From UBA4486 sp041984885 (GTDB lineage: Bacteria; Pseudomonadota; Gammaproteobacteria; Eutrophobiales; Eutrophobiaceae), in the NCBI GenBank assembly GCA_041984885.1, contig JBHIXH010000010.1, forward strand, positions 1 to 64,000: 64,000 nt of DNA. Direction: 5' to 3'. A program made the translations under genes and the position numbers. The first letter of the stretch is position 1. Each line of letters starts with the position of its first letter. Of the stretch, positions 1 to 8,602 are shown one piece after another. Below the pieces are notes generated by a model that saw only the letters and a list, made by a program, of their open reading frames with translations, was not told where the DNA came from and made no database searches.

Positions 1-858
1 CGGGAGCTCCTGGGCCAAGACCTCACCGAGCTGCACGTGGCGAACCTGGAGCTGGCATACCGGCTGCGCGCCATCCAGCGCATCACTTCGTGGCTGGACG
101 TCGGGCTCGCGCCGCACGAGGAGGAGGCACTGGCCGCGCGCGAAAAATCGCTGCAAGATGGCAAGAACCGTCACAAGCTCATCCGCTGGAGTCGCAACTC
201 GCTCGTCTTTGCCAATCAACTGGCGGACCTGCGCAAGTCGGTGACAACACAGGCCGAAGTCGATTTGTTTTTTGAGTCGTTCGGCGAACTGTATATTTTA
301 ATCAACGACAAACCGGTGCTCGTCAGCAGCCCGGTCATCAACAAGCAAAAATCGCTGGAACAACGCATCATCAAGAACGTCTGCCAGCGCTTGCGTTGTG
401 ACGACAAATTACTGAAAGACGTTGAAGAAGAGCCGCTGCGTAAACTCTGGGTGCATGCACAATGGGAGATCGGCGAAAACAACAGTCACGTGTTTAAAAC
501 CAGGAACGGCCTGGAATTTCTATTCCCCGATCTGAAAAACAAGCAACAACGCCAGCGCATCTGCCTGAACATTGCCCATGACCTGAACCTGATCGCCGAT
601 GCGTTGTTGTTTGCCAAAGAGAAGGGCATCTTTATCGACTGGGGCTTTCTCTATCTCGACATCATCCCCGGCAGTGAAAAATATCAACTCGTGATCAATC
701 AATTTAAGGATGCCATTCACTTATCATTGCTTGCGATCCCGTATCTGAACGACTATCCACAGGTGACAATCCCGTGGCTGCAGGCAAGACTCGAGTTTCA
801 ACAGGCACCGTTCCAGTTCCATGATGCGGTACGGATCGTGAATCAACTGGCGGACTAG
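1..858 (+). CDS. Hypothetical protein, 5' end outside the window
   Basis: The reading frame is open from base 1, so the gene probably begins upstream; the first in-window start candidate is GTG at 37 (273 aa), which has no clear Shine-Dalgarno. I do not recognise the family. The product looks soluble and mostly helical, without signal peptide, membrane segment or catalytic motif that I can name. The middle contains many charged residues and the last third is richer in aromatic and aliphatic residues (around WGFLYLDIIPG). Base composition changes inside the gene: the first 240 bases are about 65% GC, with about 73% in bases 61-120, and bases 241-360 are about 47%. It lies upstream of a cassette-like array and is not obviously part of it. 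Confidence 0.6.
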   Translation, partial: RELLGQDLTELHVANLELAYRLRAIQRITSWLDVGLAPHEEEALAAREKSLQDGKNRHKLIRWSRNSLVFANQLADLRKSVTTQAEVDLFFESFGELYILINDKPVLVSSPVINKQKSLEQRIIKNVCQRLRCDDKLLKDVEEEPLRKLWVHAQWEIGENNSHVFKTRNGLEFLFPDLKNKQQRQRICLNIAHDLNLIADALLFAKEKGIFIDWGFLYLDIIPGSEKYQLVINQFKDAIHLSLLAIPYLNDYPQVTIPWLQARLEFQQAPFQFHDAVRIVNQLAD

Positions 859-1065
859 GCCGGCGGCTGTTTTTATTCCCATCGGTGACGGATAAACCTA
901 TAATCGCTGCAAGCTAAACACTTCCAATCCAGCAGGTACAAAATTAGGGATGATTGTTGTGTCGCAGCAAAACCAGCCAGTTCCTCGTTTACCGTGCTAT
1001 ACGGCATTCCGTTTAGTTCCAATTTCCAGACGTCCGGATAACCAACTGTATTGTGTAATATAATT

Positions 1066-1308
1066 ATGACTGCTTTAGAACATTTTTATTACTACACTAA
1101 AACCGCATTTATAAAATCATGTAAAAATAAGTGGTTCCTTATTTTTATATTATTATCTCTTGTCTTAGCCACATATAAAGCAATTGATCAATCTTTAAGC
1201 GGCATTTATTTAATTGCAGCATTTTGCGTGCCTGTTACATTGCTATTCAGACAAATGGATAAGGAGATAAAAGACGATGATATTAAAGGCAAAAAATATT
1301 TCAAATAA
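1066..1308 (+). CDS. Small two-helix membrane protein in cassette 1
   Basis: This encodes 80 residues from the ATG at 1066; a TTG five codons earlier (1051) is possible but less likely. Two hydrophobic stretches, about residues 23-40 and 48-65, predict a small inner-membrane protein with a short charged, lysine- and aspartate-rich tail. I do not recognise a family. Composition is strikingly AT-rich compared with the housekeeping genes nearby. The stop codon lies inside the 5' arm of the first attC-like site, which is typical for integron cassette genes. Function is unknown. Confidence 0.55.
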   Translation: MTALEHFYYYTKTAFIKSCKNKWFLIFILLSLVLATYKAIDQSLSGIYLIAAFCVPVTLLFRQMDKEIKDDDIKGKKYFK

Positions 1309-1351
1309 CAAATCATTCGAGCAAACGCGCCGCTCGCTTCAATTGTTAGGT
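1303..1351 (+). repeat. attC-like site 1
   Basis: The 5' arm contains TAACAA, a spacer and TTCGAGC. The 3' arm mirrors it with GCTCGCTTCAA and ends in GTTAGGT (1345-1351), which fits the R' consensus GTTRRRY exactly. The arms pair as AACAA...CGAGC against GCTCG...TTGTT, with unpaired bases between the two boxes as in known 59-base elements such as that of aadA. The total length is 49 bp, short but within the attC range. This is the best preserved of the three sites. Confidence 0.75.
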
Positions 1352-1365
1352 TTATTAAAAATATT

Positions 1366-1746
1366 ATGAGCACCTTTAAAATATCAATACTGTTTTGTTA
1401 CTTTATTTTCTTGATTGGTTGCGCAACTGGTTCCCATATTATTACAGGCGAGGCTAGACAGCCGATTGATCCAAGTCAAGTAAAGCTATATCTAGATCTG
1501 CCTGATGAATATGAAAAAATAGGAATAGTAGAGGCTTCTAGTGATGTTGAGTTTTCTACACAAGCAGCACAAGACAGAGCAATTCAAGAACTAAAAAACC
1601 AAGCGGCAAAAATTGGTGCCAATGGCGTACTGTTACAAAGCACAGGTAATCAAACTGAGACATCCGGTTTTTATTCGCAGGGTGTGTATTACCCAATCAG
1701 AACTGACTCTAAAACCGCTGCTGGAATAGCAATTTTTATTAAATAG
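1366..1746 (+). CDS. Small lipoprotein in cassette 2
   Basis: This encodes 126 residues with a lipoprotein signal peptide: a hydrophobic core followed by the lipobox FLIGC, cysteine at residue 19, so the mature protein is probably lipid-anchored. The body contains an alanine-rich helix (QAAQDRAIQELKNQAAKIGA) followed by GANGVLLQ and a C-terminal beta strand, a pattern seen in small lipoproteins and in YbjQ/DUF4156-like folds. The fold assignment is only a suggestion. The gene is AT-rich and lies between two attC-like sites, so it is read as a cassette gene of unknown function. Confidence 0.6.
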   Translation: MSTFKISILFCYFIFLIGCATGSHIITGEARQPIDPSQVKLYLDLPDEYEKIGIVEASSDVEFSTQAAQDRAIQELKNQAAKIGANGVLLQSTGNQTETSGFYSQGVYYPIRTDSKTAAGIAIFIK

Positions 1747-1810
1747 AAATAACCAATCGCTTAAGCACACTACGACGTAAAGTGCCATCCCTTAGCTCGA
1801 TTATTTAGTT
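1747..1810 (+). repeat. attC-like site 2
   Basis: The site starts at the end of the lipoprotein gene with AAATAAC and CAATCGCTTAAGC. The 3' arm is CTTAGCTCGATTATTTAG, which pairs imperfectly with it. It aligns through most of its length with attC-like site 3; both contain a TCGCTTAAGC core. The R' box is degenerate (ATTTAGT rather than GTTRRRY), so this site may be decayed. Confidence 0.55.
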
Positions 1811-1823
1811 GCAGGAGAACACA

Positions 1824-2165
1824 ATGCCACTTGAAATGATGCAGGTACAACAACTTCGAGAATATATACGAGGTGTAATGAATCGCGCTGAACATCACGC
1901 AGGCAATGTTGACGAGATCATTCTCGCTATTGCAGGGGCGGTGATCTGGCGCATGGATGACGAACCGCTTGAAGCATTTACTCGTGAAGGTGAAACTAAG
2001 AATGTTCTTTGGATGCATATCAATGGCAAACGTCTCGCATTCTCGTACAATCATGAAGAAGAAACTATAGAAGTAAGAGAGGGTACAACACAAGGTCGTG
2101 TAGTGCGATCCTTCTCCAATGATGATTCAACTAGTGATGTAGCAGAGTTTTTCCGTAGTTTGTAA
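1824..2165 (+). CDS. Integron-cassette-type small soluble protein
   Basis: This encodes 113 residues from the ATG at 1824, which has a good ribosome-binding site (AGGAG at 1813-1817); the in-frame TTG at 1809 is rejected for that reason. The product is a compact alpha/beta protein without signal peptide. An N-terminal helix contains MNRAEHHAGNVDEI, then come beta strands with WRMDD, VLWMHINGKRLAFSYN and a strand pair ending in GRVVRSF. Its appearance resembles small cassette-encoded proteins known from environmental integrons (Hfx_Cass-type families); that is recollection, not a search result. The biochemical role is unknown. It sits between attC-like sites 2 and 3. Confidence 0.6.
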   Translation: MPLEMMQVQQLREYIRGVMNRAEHHAGNVDEIILAIAGAVIWRMDDEPLEAFTREGETKNVLWMHINGKRLAFSYNHEEETIEVREGTTQGRVVRSFSNDDSTSDVAEFFRSL

Positions 2166-2173
2166 CAAGGAAT

Positions 2174-2235
2174 ATCACCAGTCGCTTAAGCATGAGACGG
2201 CGCAAAGAATCAGCCCGTTGGCTCAACTGTTAAAA
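2174..2235 (+). repeat. attC-like site 3
   Basis: The 5' arm ACCAGTCGCTTAAGC is nearly identical to that of site 2. The 3' arm GGCTCAACTGTTAAAA pairs with it imperfectly and carries an R'-like box GTTAAAA at 2229-2235 (one mismatch to GTTRRRY). A second AACAA close to the stop codon at 2163 could be the true outer box, which would extend the site to about 2163. It ends three bases before the fhs terminator hairpin. Confidence 0.6.
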
Positions 2236-2237
2236 TG

Positions 2238-2270
2238 AAAAAACCGCTGCCAAAAGACAGCGGTTTTTTT
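2238..2270 (-). terminator. Rho-independent terminator of fhs
   Basis: AAACCGCTG and CAGCGGTTT form a 9-bp stem around a short loop. A run of T follows on the plus strand and a run of A precedes it, so the hairpin has a U tract in both directions. It lies 20 bases beyond the fhs stop codon on the minus strand and would also insulate the cassette array on the plus strand. Confidence 0.85.
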
Positions 2271-2289
2271 GTGCCTGAGAAAAGATTAC

Positions 2290-3960
2290 CTAGAACAACC
2301 CGGTAATATTCCCGTTCGCGTCCACGTCGATCTTTTCTGCGGCTGGCACTTTCGGTAAGCCTGGCATCGTCATCATGTTACCGGCGATGGCGACGACAAA
2401 ACCGGCTCCGTTCGCCAGTCTCACTTCGCTGATGTGCACGGTATGACCGGTGGGGGCGCCGATCGCGGTTGGATCGGTCGAGAATGACATTTGGGTTTTT
2501 GCCATACAGACCGGGTAAGAACCATAGTCTTTGTCCCACATCGCGAGTTGTTGTTTGACCTTTGTGTCAAACGTGACATTGCCAGCGCCGTACACCTTTG
2601 TTGCAACTGCCTCGATCTTTTCGGTTAATGACGCACTGTCTTCGTAGACATACGTATGTTTGCCCGGTGAGTTTTCGACGACGTTGACCACTTCTTTGGC
2701 GAGGTCTTCGGCACCGGCGCCGCCATCGGCCCAGTGCTTGGAAACAACGGCCTTGACGCCGATCGCTTCGCATTTTTCCTGCAGCAGTTTGACTTCGGCA
2801 TCGGTATCGAACGTGAAGTGATTGACGCAGACGACACACGGTAACCCATACACATCGCGGATATTTGCAACGTGTTTCTCCAGGTTCACCATGCCTTTTT
2901 CCAGTGCTTCCAGGTTTTCATTGTTCAGTTGATCTTTCGCCACACCACCGTGGTATTTCAACGCACGGATCGTGGCAACCAGGACAACGCATTTCGGATT
3001 CAGTCCGGCCATGCGCGTTTTAATATCAATGAATTTCTCTGCGCCGAGGTCCGCACCGAAACCTGCCTCGGTGATCGTATAGTCCGCGAGTTTCAGGCCG
3101 GTCTTCGTTGCTGTCACCGTGTTACAACCATGCGCAATGTTGGCAAACGGGCCGCCATGAATAATCGCGATGTTGTTTTCCAGTGTTTGCACCAGGTTCG
3201 GGTTGATCGCATTGTTTAACAATGCCGCCATCGCACCGTGTGCTTTAAGATCACGCGCATACACCGGTGTGACCTTGTCTGTCTTGTAACCGATAATAAT
3301 GTTGCCGAGACGCTCTTTCAGATCCTCGCGACTGGTCGCCAGGCACAGGATCGCCATGATCTCCGAGGCGACGACGATATCGAACCCGTCTTCACGCAGG
3401 TAACCGTTCGCCGGGCCGCCCATGCCAACGACAATGTTACGCAGGGCGCGGTCGTTCATGTCGACGACACGCTTCCACTGGATACGCCGCGCATCGATGC
3501 TGAGTTCGTTGCCATGATTAATGTGGTTGTCGATCATCGCGGACAACAACGCGTGGGCGACACCGATGGCGTGAAAGTCGCCGGTGAAGTGCAGGTTGAT
3601 GTCTTCCATCGGAACGACCTGGGCGTAACCGCCACCGGCGGCACCGCCCTTGACTCCAAAGCAGGGGCCGAGCGACGGTTCGCGCAGACACATGATCGCT
3701 TTTTTGCCGATGCGATTCAGTGCATCGCCGAGTCCAACAGTGGTCGTGGTTTTACCTTCGCCGGCTGGCGTCGGGCTGATCGCGGTCACCAGTACCAGGT
3801 TGCCATCCTTACCTTTCAGGCTTTGAACGTATTCCAGTGATAATTTTGCCTTGTAGTGGCCATACGGTTCGAGATGTTCGCTGGCGATGCCATATTGTTC
3901 TTCTGCCAGGTCTACGATGCGTTTTTTATTCGCTTTTTGTGCAATTTCAATGTCGGACAT
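2290..3960 (-). CDS. fhs: Formate--tetrahydrofolate ligase
   Basis: The 556-residue product is full length for Fhs, which makes 10-formyl-THF from formate, THF and ATP in the cytoplasm. The ATP-binding segment TPAGEGKTTTT is at about residues 63-74, followed by REPSLGPCFGVKGGAAGGG, both hallmarks of the family. A purine-rich ribosome-binding site (GAGGAGATC) precedes the ATG at 3960. The gene stands alone with its own terminator. In this genome it is meaningful beside the serine-cycle operon 48 kb away, since Fhs is the entry point for formate into the folate C1 pool in serine-cycle organisms. It also serves ordinary purine synthesis, so the link is an inference. Confidence 0.97.
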   Translation of the reverse strand: MSDIEIAQKANKKRIVDLAEEQYGIASEHLEPYGHYKAKLSLEYVQSLKGKDGNLVLVTAISPTPAGEGKTTTTVGLGDALNRIGKKAIMCLREPSLGPCFGVKGGAAGGGYAQVVPMEDINLHFTGDFHAIGVAHALLSAMIDNHINHGNELSIDARRIQWKRVVDMNDRALRNIVVGMGGPANGYLREDGFDIVVASEIMAILCLATSREDLKERLGNIIIGYKTDKVTPVYARDLKAHGAMAALLNNAINPNLVQTLENNIAIIHGGPFANIAHGCNTVTATKTGLKLADYTITEAGFGADLGAEKFIDIKTRMAGLNPKCVVLVATIRALKYHGGVAKDQLNNENLEALEKGMVNLEKHVANIRDVYGLPCVVCVNHFTFDTDAEVKLLQEKCEAIGVKAVVSKHWADGGAGAEDLAKEVVNVVENSPGKHTYVYEDSASLTEKIEAVATKVYGAGNVTFDTKVKQQLAMWDKDYGSYPVCMAKTQMSFSTDPTAIGAPTGHTVHISEVRLANGAGFVVAIAGNMMTMPGLPKVPAAEKIDVDANGNITGLF

Positions 3961-4037
3961 TCCGGGATCTCCTCTGCTAATAGCCGGGATATATAGAGTT
4001 AATTCGTGTTTTGTTTGTAAGCTGTGTTCGTCTAACG

Positions 4038-4054
4038 ATGCGGTATCACCGCAT
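4038..4054. promoter_or_regulatory. Inverted repeat between fhs and the ClC gene
   Basis: ATGCGGT and ACCGCAT are perfect 7-bp arms around three bases, in the divergent intergenic region. It could be an operator or a small hairpin; no protein can be named. Confidence 0.3.
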
Positions 4055-4203
4055 TCTTGTTATGTTAGTGTTGCTCGGTCGACATCCTGCTGAGCCTGCG
4101 ACACATTTTATAACGACTGTTTTACAAATTCATAGGGTATTCGGCCATCAGCACCCCGGGGTTAAAACACAGACTATCAGCACTGCTGGATCGACTGCGT
4201 GTC

Positions 4204-5901
4204 GTGCTGGCCGGCTCGGCTGGGCTGCCGGTGTTGTCCGCACTCGGCCTTATATCCGGCGTCATTGTCGGTTTGTTGATCGTATTGTTTCGCCTGTATA
4301 TCGAATCCAGCCAGTCCGCGATATTGCCCGGCGGTGATCCGGAAAACTACGAGCAGCTCGAACCTGTAATGCGTCTTGCGCTGTCGGTCGGTGGTGGTGT
4401 CCTGCTCGGCATCCTCTTTCTAATCATGGGGCGCAACCTGATTCGTGTCGGCATCATCCACGTGCTGGAGCGGCTGAATTACCAGGAAGGTCATCTGCCC
4501 TTTCGCAATGCCGCGTTCCAGTTTATTGCCGGTGGTATCTCGATCATCTCCGGTCACTCGGTCGGGCGTGAGGGACCGAGCGTGCATCTCGGTGCGGCCG
4601 CGTCCAGCCTGCTAGGGCAAAAGCTGCGCCTGCCGAATAACAGCATTCGCACACTAGTAGCCTGTGGTGCCGCGGCAGCGATAGCCGCATCGTTTAATAC
4701 ACCGCTGGCCGGCGTCATCTTCTCGATCGAGGTGATCATGCTGGAATACAGCATCATCGGTTTTATCCCGGTCATTCTCGCCGCGGTGAGTGCCACGGTC
4801 GTGACACGACTCGTGTTTGCGGCGGACCCGGCGTTCGTCGTCCCGGCGCTGAATCTCGCCTCGTTCTGGGAATTGCCGATCATTATCCTGATGGGTGTGG
4901 CCATCGGTGCGATCGCGGCCCTGTTTATCCACCTGACGAAGCAGTTTACCCAGTGGGGGAAACCGTTGCCGGTTTATCTGCGCCTACCGGTCGCCGGACT
5001 TGTCGTTGGCGTGCTCGCGTTTACTGCGCCCGAGATCATGGGCATTGGTTATGACACGGTAGATAAAGCGATCCTGGCTGATATCGGACTCGGGATGCTG
5101 GTCTGGATATTGTTGATTAAATTGTTGGCGACGGCTGCCGGTGTCGGGCTGGGATTACCGGCCGGCCTGATCGGTCCGACTTTATTTCTCGGGGCGATGG
5201 TCGGTGGCGCGGTCGGACAAATCGTCGATCAACTGCCGATGATCGCCTCGCATCCGGGTTTGTACGCGATGCTGGGCATGGGTGCGATGATGGGTGCCAC
5301 GTTGCAGGCACCGCTGGCCGCGTTGATCGCGTTGCTGGAACTGACCGGCAATCAAAACATTATCTTCCCCGGTATGCTTGCGATCATCAGTGCCAACCTG
5401 GCGACACGCGAATTGTTTGGTCAGGGCTCGATTTATCGTACCCAGATGCAGCAGATCGGTCTCGATTATCGCAACGATCCGTTTGCACAGTCGCTGCGCA
5501 AACTGGGTGTGGCCTCGGTTATGAACACGAATTTTGTCTTGATGACGCCGACGGTAAAACGCGAGCGGGCGATGGCGATCCTGGCGCAAAGGCCACAGTG
5601 GCTGGTCATTAAAACAGAAAAGAACATGAACCTGTTGTTGCCGGCGGCGGACCTGGCCCGTTACCTGGAAGAAGCGACCGAGGAGGAGATCGACTTACTC
5701 GAAGTGCCGGGCCAGCGGCTTGAACTGGCCCCGATCCGGCAACAATCAACGTTGCAGCAGGCACACCGGCAGTTGCAGGAGACCGATGCCGAGGCGTTAT
5801 ATGTGATTCAACCGATCGGTGCCGGCGGTGACCGCATCTTCGGTATTATCACCGCGCAGGATATCCAGCAGGGTTACCACTTACGCGGCCATGAATTCTA
5901 G
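4204..5901 (+). CDS. ClC-type chloride channel/antiporter with C-terminal regulatory domain
   Basis: The 565-residue product is an integral membrane protein of the ClC family, which moves chloride or other anions, often in exchange for protons. About ten hydrophobic segments span residues 10-420. The gate motif GREGP (in SGHSVGREGPSVHLGA, near residue 124) and SFNTPLAGVIFSIE are clear. The N-terminal GSGIP anion-coordinating motif is not recognisable at its usual place, as in some bacterial subgroups. A degenerate CBS-like region follows (about 430-560). GTG at 4204 is the first usual start, but the frame is open back to 4114, so translation may begin slightly upstream. It is divergent from fhs and has no obvious partner. 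Confidence 0.9.
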   Translation: MLAGSAGLPVLSALGLISGVIVGLLIVLFRLYIESSQSAILPGGDPENYEQLEPVMRLALSVGGGVLLGILFLIMGRNLIRVGIIHVLERLNYQEGHLPFRNAAFQFIAGGISIISGHSVGREGPSVHLGAAASSLLGQKLRLPNNSIRTLVACGAAAAIAASFNTPLAGVIFSIEVIMLEYSIIGFIPVILAAVSATVVTRLVFAADPAFVVPALNLASFWELPIIILMGVAIGAIAALFIHLTKQFTQWGKPLPVYLRLPVAGLVVGVLAFTAPEIMGIGYDTVDKAILADIGLGMLVWILLIKLLATAAGVGLGLPAGLIGPTLFLGAMVGGAVGQIVDQLPMIASHPGLYAMLGMGAMMGATLQAPLAALIALLELTGNQNIIFPGMLAIISANLATRELFGQGSIYRTQMQQIGLDYRNDPFAQSLRKLGVASVMNTNFVLMTPTVKRERAMAILAQRPQWLVIKTEKNMNLLLPAADLARYLEEATEEEIDLLEVPGQRLELAPIRQQSTLQQAHRQLQETDAEALYVIQPIGAGGDRIFGIITAQDIQQGYHLRGHEF

Positions 5902-6126
5902 CTACAGAATCCGTCGACCATTTGCAAGCTATTGATTGCACTTGTTTTACCTTTTTATTCCGAAACGAAAAATAATCCGGCAACGGTATTTTTATTGGTG
6001 CCTGTCGGTGAATTTTGCTAGCATGTGCTCCCGTCCTATGAAGCACATTCGCACTCAAAAACTGCATTTGACGGCCGGTCGAGTCGCGGATGTCCTGCCC
6101 CCTGAATTCACGGTTACGGTGCCACA

Positions 6127-7781
6127 ATGACAAAGTTCGTATTTATTACCGGTGGTGTCGTTTCGTCACTCGGTAAAGGCATCGCTTCGGCCTCGCTGGC
6201 GGCCGCGCTGGAATCGCGGGGCCTGAAAATCACGATGATCAAGCTGGATCCCTATATTAATGTCGATCCCGGCACGATGAGCCCGTTCCAGCATGGTGAG
6301 GTCTATGTCACCGAGGATGGTGCCGAAACCGACCTGGATCTAGGCCACTATGAACGTTTCGTGCGCACGAACATGGGCAAGCGCAATAATTACACTACCG
6401 GCCAGATCTATATGAATGTCATCCAGCGCGAACGCCGCGGTGATTACCTGGGTGGCACGGTGCAGGTGATCCCGCATATCACCGATGAAATCAAACGCTG
6501 CGTACTCGAAGGCGCGGCCGACGCCGATGTCGCCATGGTCGAGATCGGCGGTACCGTCGGTGATATCGAGTCGCAACCATTTCTTGAGGCGATCCGGCAG
6601 ATGCGGATTGAATATGGTGCGTCGAACTCGTTATTCATGCATTTAACACTGGTGCCGTACATCGCCGCAGTCGGCGAGATTAAAACGAAACCGACGCAAC
6701 ACTCGGTCAAGGAATTACGTTCGATCGGTATTCAGCCAGATGTACTCGTCTGTCGTGCCGAGCGTCCGTTACCCGACAATGAACGCAGAAAGCTCGCGTT
6801 ATTCACGAATGTCGACGAGTCCGCGATCATCTCGGCCATCGATGTCGATAACATTTATATGATCCCGCGCGTGCTGCATGAACAGGGTCTGGATGACATC
6901 GTCGTAGAAAGGCTGCACCTGGAAACAGCACCGGCCGATCTGCATGAATGGGACCAGGTAGTGGATGCGTTAAAGAACCAGCAACATGAAGTCAATGTGG
7001 CGATGGTCGGCAAATACATTGATCTGGCTGATTCCTACAAGTCGTTGTCCGAAGCGTTGATCCATGCCGGTATTCATACGCGCACCCGCGTCAACATTCA
7101 CTATGTGGATTCGGAAGATATTGAACACAAGGGCAGTGCCGCACTGGCGAACGCGGATGCGATCCTGGTGCCCGGTGGATTCGGTAATCGTGGCATTGAA
7201 GGCAAGATCGCCGCGGTGAATACGCACGCGAGAATAATGTTCCGTACCTCGGCATCTGTCTGGGTATGCAGGTCGCGGTTATAGAATTTGCTCGCCATGT
7301 TGTTGGCCTGAGTGGTGCCAACAGTACCGAGTTTGTGCCGGATTGTGCCGATCCGGTGATTGCCTTGATCACGGAATGGCAGGATGCGGCGGGCGGTGTT
7401 GAACTGCGTAATGCGGATTCGGATCTCGGTGGCACGATGCGGCTTGGTGGCCAGCAGTGCAAACTGATTGCTGGCAGTCGGGTACGACAGATGTATGCGA
7501 GTGAGACAACAGTGGAACGTCACCGGCATCGTTACGAGTTTAACAATGGTTATCGCGAACAGCTGCAGTCGGCCGGCTTGATGATCGCCGGTTTGTCGAT
7601 GGATGATCAACTGGTCGAGATCATCGAGATACCGGAACATCGCTGGTTTGTCGCCTGCCAGTTTCACCCGGAGTTCACTTCCACCCCCAGAGACGGCCAT
7701 CCGCTGTTTACCAGTTTTATCAATGCAGCGTTGGAATACCAGCAACAGGGCGCGGCCGGGGTCGAGAATGCAGTTATGTAA
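6127..7781 (+). pseudogene. pyrG: CTP synthase, interrupted by a frameshift
   Basis: PyrG makes CTP from UTP, ATP and glutamine. The first frame (6127 to about 7220) gives the synthetase domain from MTKFVFITGGVVSSLGKG through the start of the amidotransferase domain (ILVPGGFGNRG). It then runs out of frame to a stop at 7284. The rest, with the nucleophile motif GICLGMQ and the C-terminal HPEF motif, continues in another frame to 7781. Restoring one base near 7219-7220 (gtgaatac read as gtgaaatac) gives V-K-Y-A-R-E and a 551-residue protein, normal for PyrG. Flanking sequence is intact and the gene is normally essential, so a sequencing or assembly error at an A run is more likely than a real loss. 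The 3' end overlaps kdsA by 14 bases. Confidence 0.9.
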
Positions 7782-8583
7782 TTTTGAAGCCGGTGCTGAT
7801 CAACCCTTGTTTTTGATCGCCGGGCCATGCGTGGTCGAGAGTGAACAACTGGCGCTGGATACCGCCGGTCAATTAAAGGAGATCACCGACGCACTGTCGA
7901 TTCCTTTTATATACAAATCCTCGTTCGATAAAGCCAACCGCACTTCGCATGAAAGTTTTCGTGGCCTGGGCATAGAGAAATCACTGGCGATCCTGGCACA
8001 AGTGAAACAGCAGATTGGTGTACCCGTGATTACCGATGTGCATGAAGACTCGCCACTGCAAGAGGTTGCCGATGTTGTTGATGTGTTGCAAACACCGGCA
8101 TTTTTATGTCGACAGACAAACTATATTCAGAACGTTGCCAGTCTTGGTTTGCCGGTGAATATAAAAAAAGGCCAGTTTCTCGCACCGTGGGACATGCAGA
8201 ATGTCGTTGAAAAGGCACGGGCGGTTGGTAATGATGCAATCATGGTTTGCGAGCGTGGTACGTCGTTTGGCTATAATTACCTGGTCTCGGACATGCGTTC
8301 ACTGGTTGTGATGGCAGAAACGAAATGTCCGGTCGTATTTGATGCGACCCATTCGGTACAAATGCCGGGTGGCAAGGGCACTGCCTCCGGTGGACAACGC
8401 GAGTTTGTTCCGGCATTGGCCCGCGCTGCCGTTGCTGTCGGTGTGGCCGGTGTGTTTATGGAAACGCACCCGGACCCGGACAAGGCCTTGAGCGATGGAC
8501 CGAATGCCTGGCCACTGGCTGACATGCCGGCATTGCTGGAGACATTAATGGCCATAGATAAACACATCAAGCAACTACACTAA
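7768..8583 (+). CDS. kdsA: 3-deoxy-8-phosphooctulonate (KDO-8-P) synthase
   Basis: KdsA condenses PEP with arabinose-5-phosphate to KDO-8-phosphate for lipopolysaccharide inner core synthesis. The start is ATG at 7768, giving MQLCNFEAG and 271 residues, the usual N-terminus and length; the frame is open much further upstream, but that part is the shadow of pyrG. Family motifs are present: LIAGPCVVES near the start, YKSSFDKANRTS, FLCRQTN, KKGQFLAP and FDATHSVQ. The overlap with pyrG and the 19-base gap to eno suggest one operon. Confidence 0.96.
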   Translation: MQLCNFEAGADQPLFLIAGPCVVESEQLALDTAGQLKEITDALSIPFIYKSSFDKANRTSHESFRGLGIEKSLAILAQVKQQIGVPVITDVHEDSPLQEVADVVDVLQTPAFLCRQTNYIQNVASLGLPVNIKKGQFLAPWDMQNVVEKARAVGNDAIMVCERGTSFGYNYLVSDMRSLVVMAETKCPVVFDATHSVQMPGGKGTASGGQREFVPALARAAVAVGVAGVFMETHPDPDKALSDGPNAWPLADMPALLETLMAIDKHIKQLH

Positions 8584-8602
8584 TTTTAATCAGGAGAAGA
8601 GT

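Larger units (their letters stand above)
1051..2236 (+). mobile_element. Integrase-less integron cassette cluster (three attC-like sites)
   Basis: Three short, AT-rich genes all run on the plus strand, and each is followed within a few bases by an attC-like inverted repeat (1303-1351, 1747-1810, about 2174-2235). This gene-attC-gene-attC-gene-attC spacing is the layout of integron cassettes. No tyrosine recombinase with an integron-specific insert is encoded in the window and no attI site was recognised, so the array would be classed as a cluster of attC sites lacking an integrase. The left boundary is uncertain because no attC-like site was found before the first cassette. The right boundary abuts the terminator of fhs. 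Whether the sites are still recombinogenic cannot be told by eye. Confidence 0.65.

Noticed and set aside
859..1050. A fourth attC-like site before the first cassette
   Set aside because: Some AACCAG and GTTTAG fragments are present, but the arms do not pair convincingly and no R' box fits.
3238..3840. A 200-codon open frame on the plus strand inside the fhs gene
   Set aside because: It is antisense to a fully conserved fhs and its residue composition (many His, Arg, Gln, Val) is that of a shadow frame; no start site or homology pattern is visible.
7603..7767. Upstream extension of kdsA
   Set aside because: The frame continues 55 codons upstream inside pyrG, but KdsA proteins start at the MQLCNFEAG position; the extension is the pyrG sequence read in another frame.
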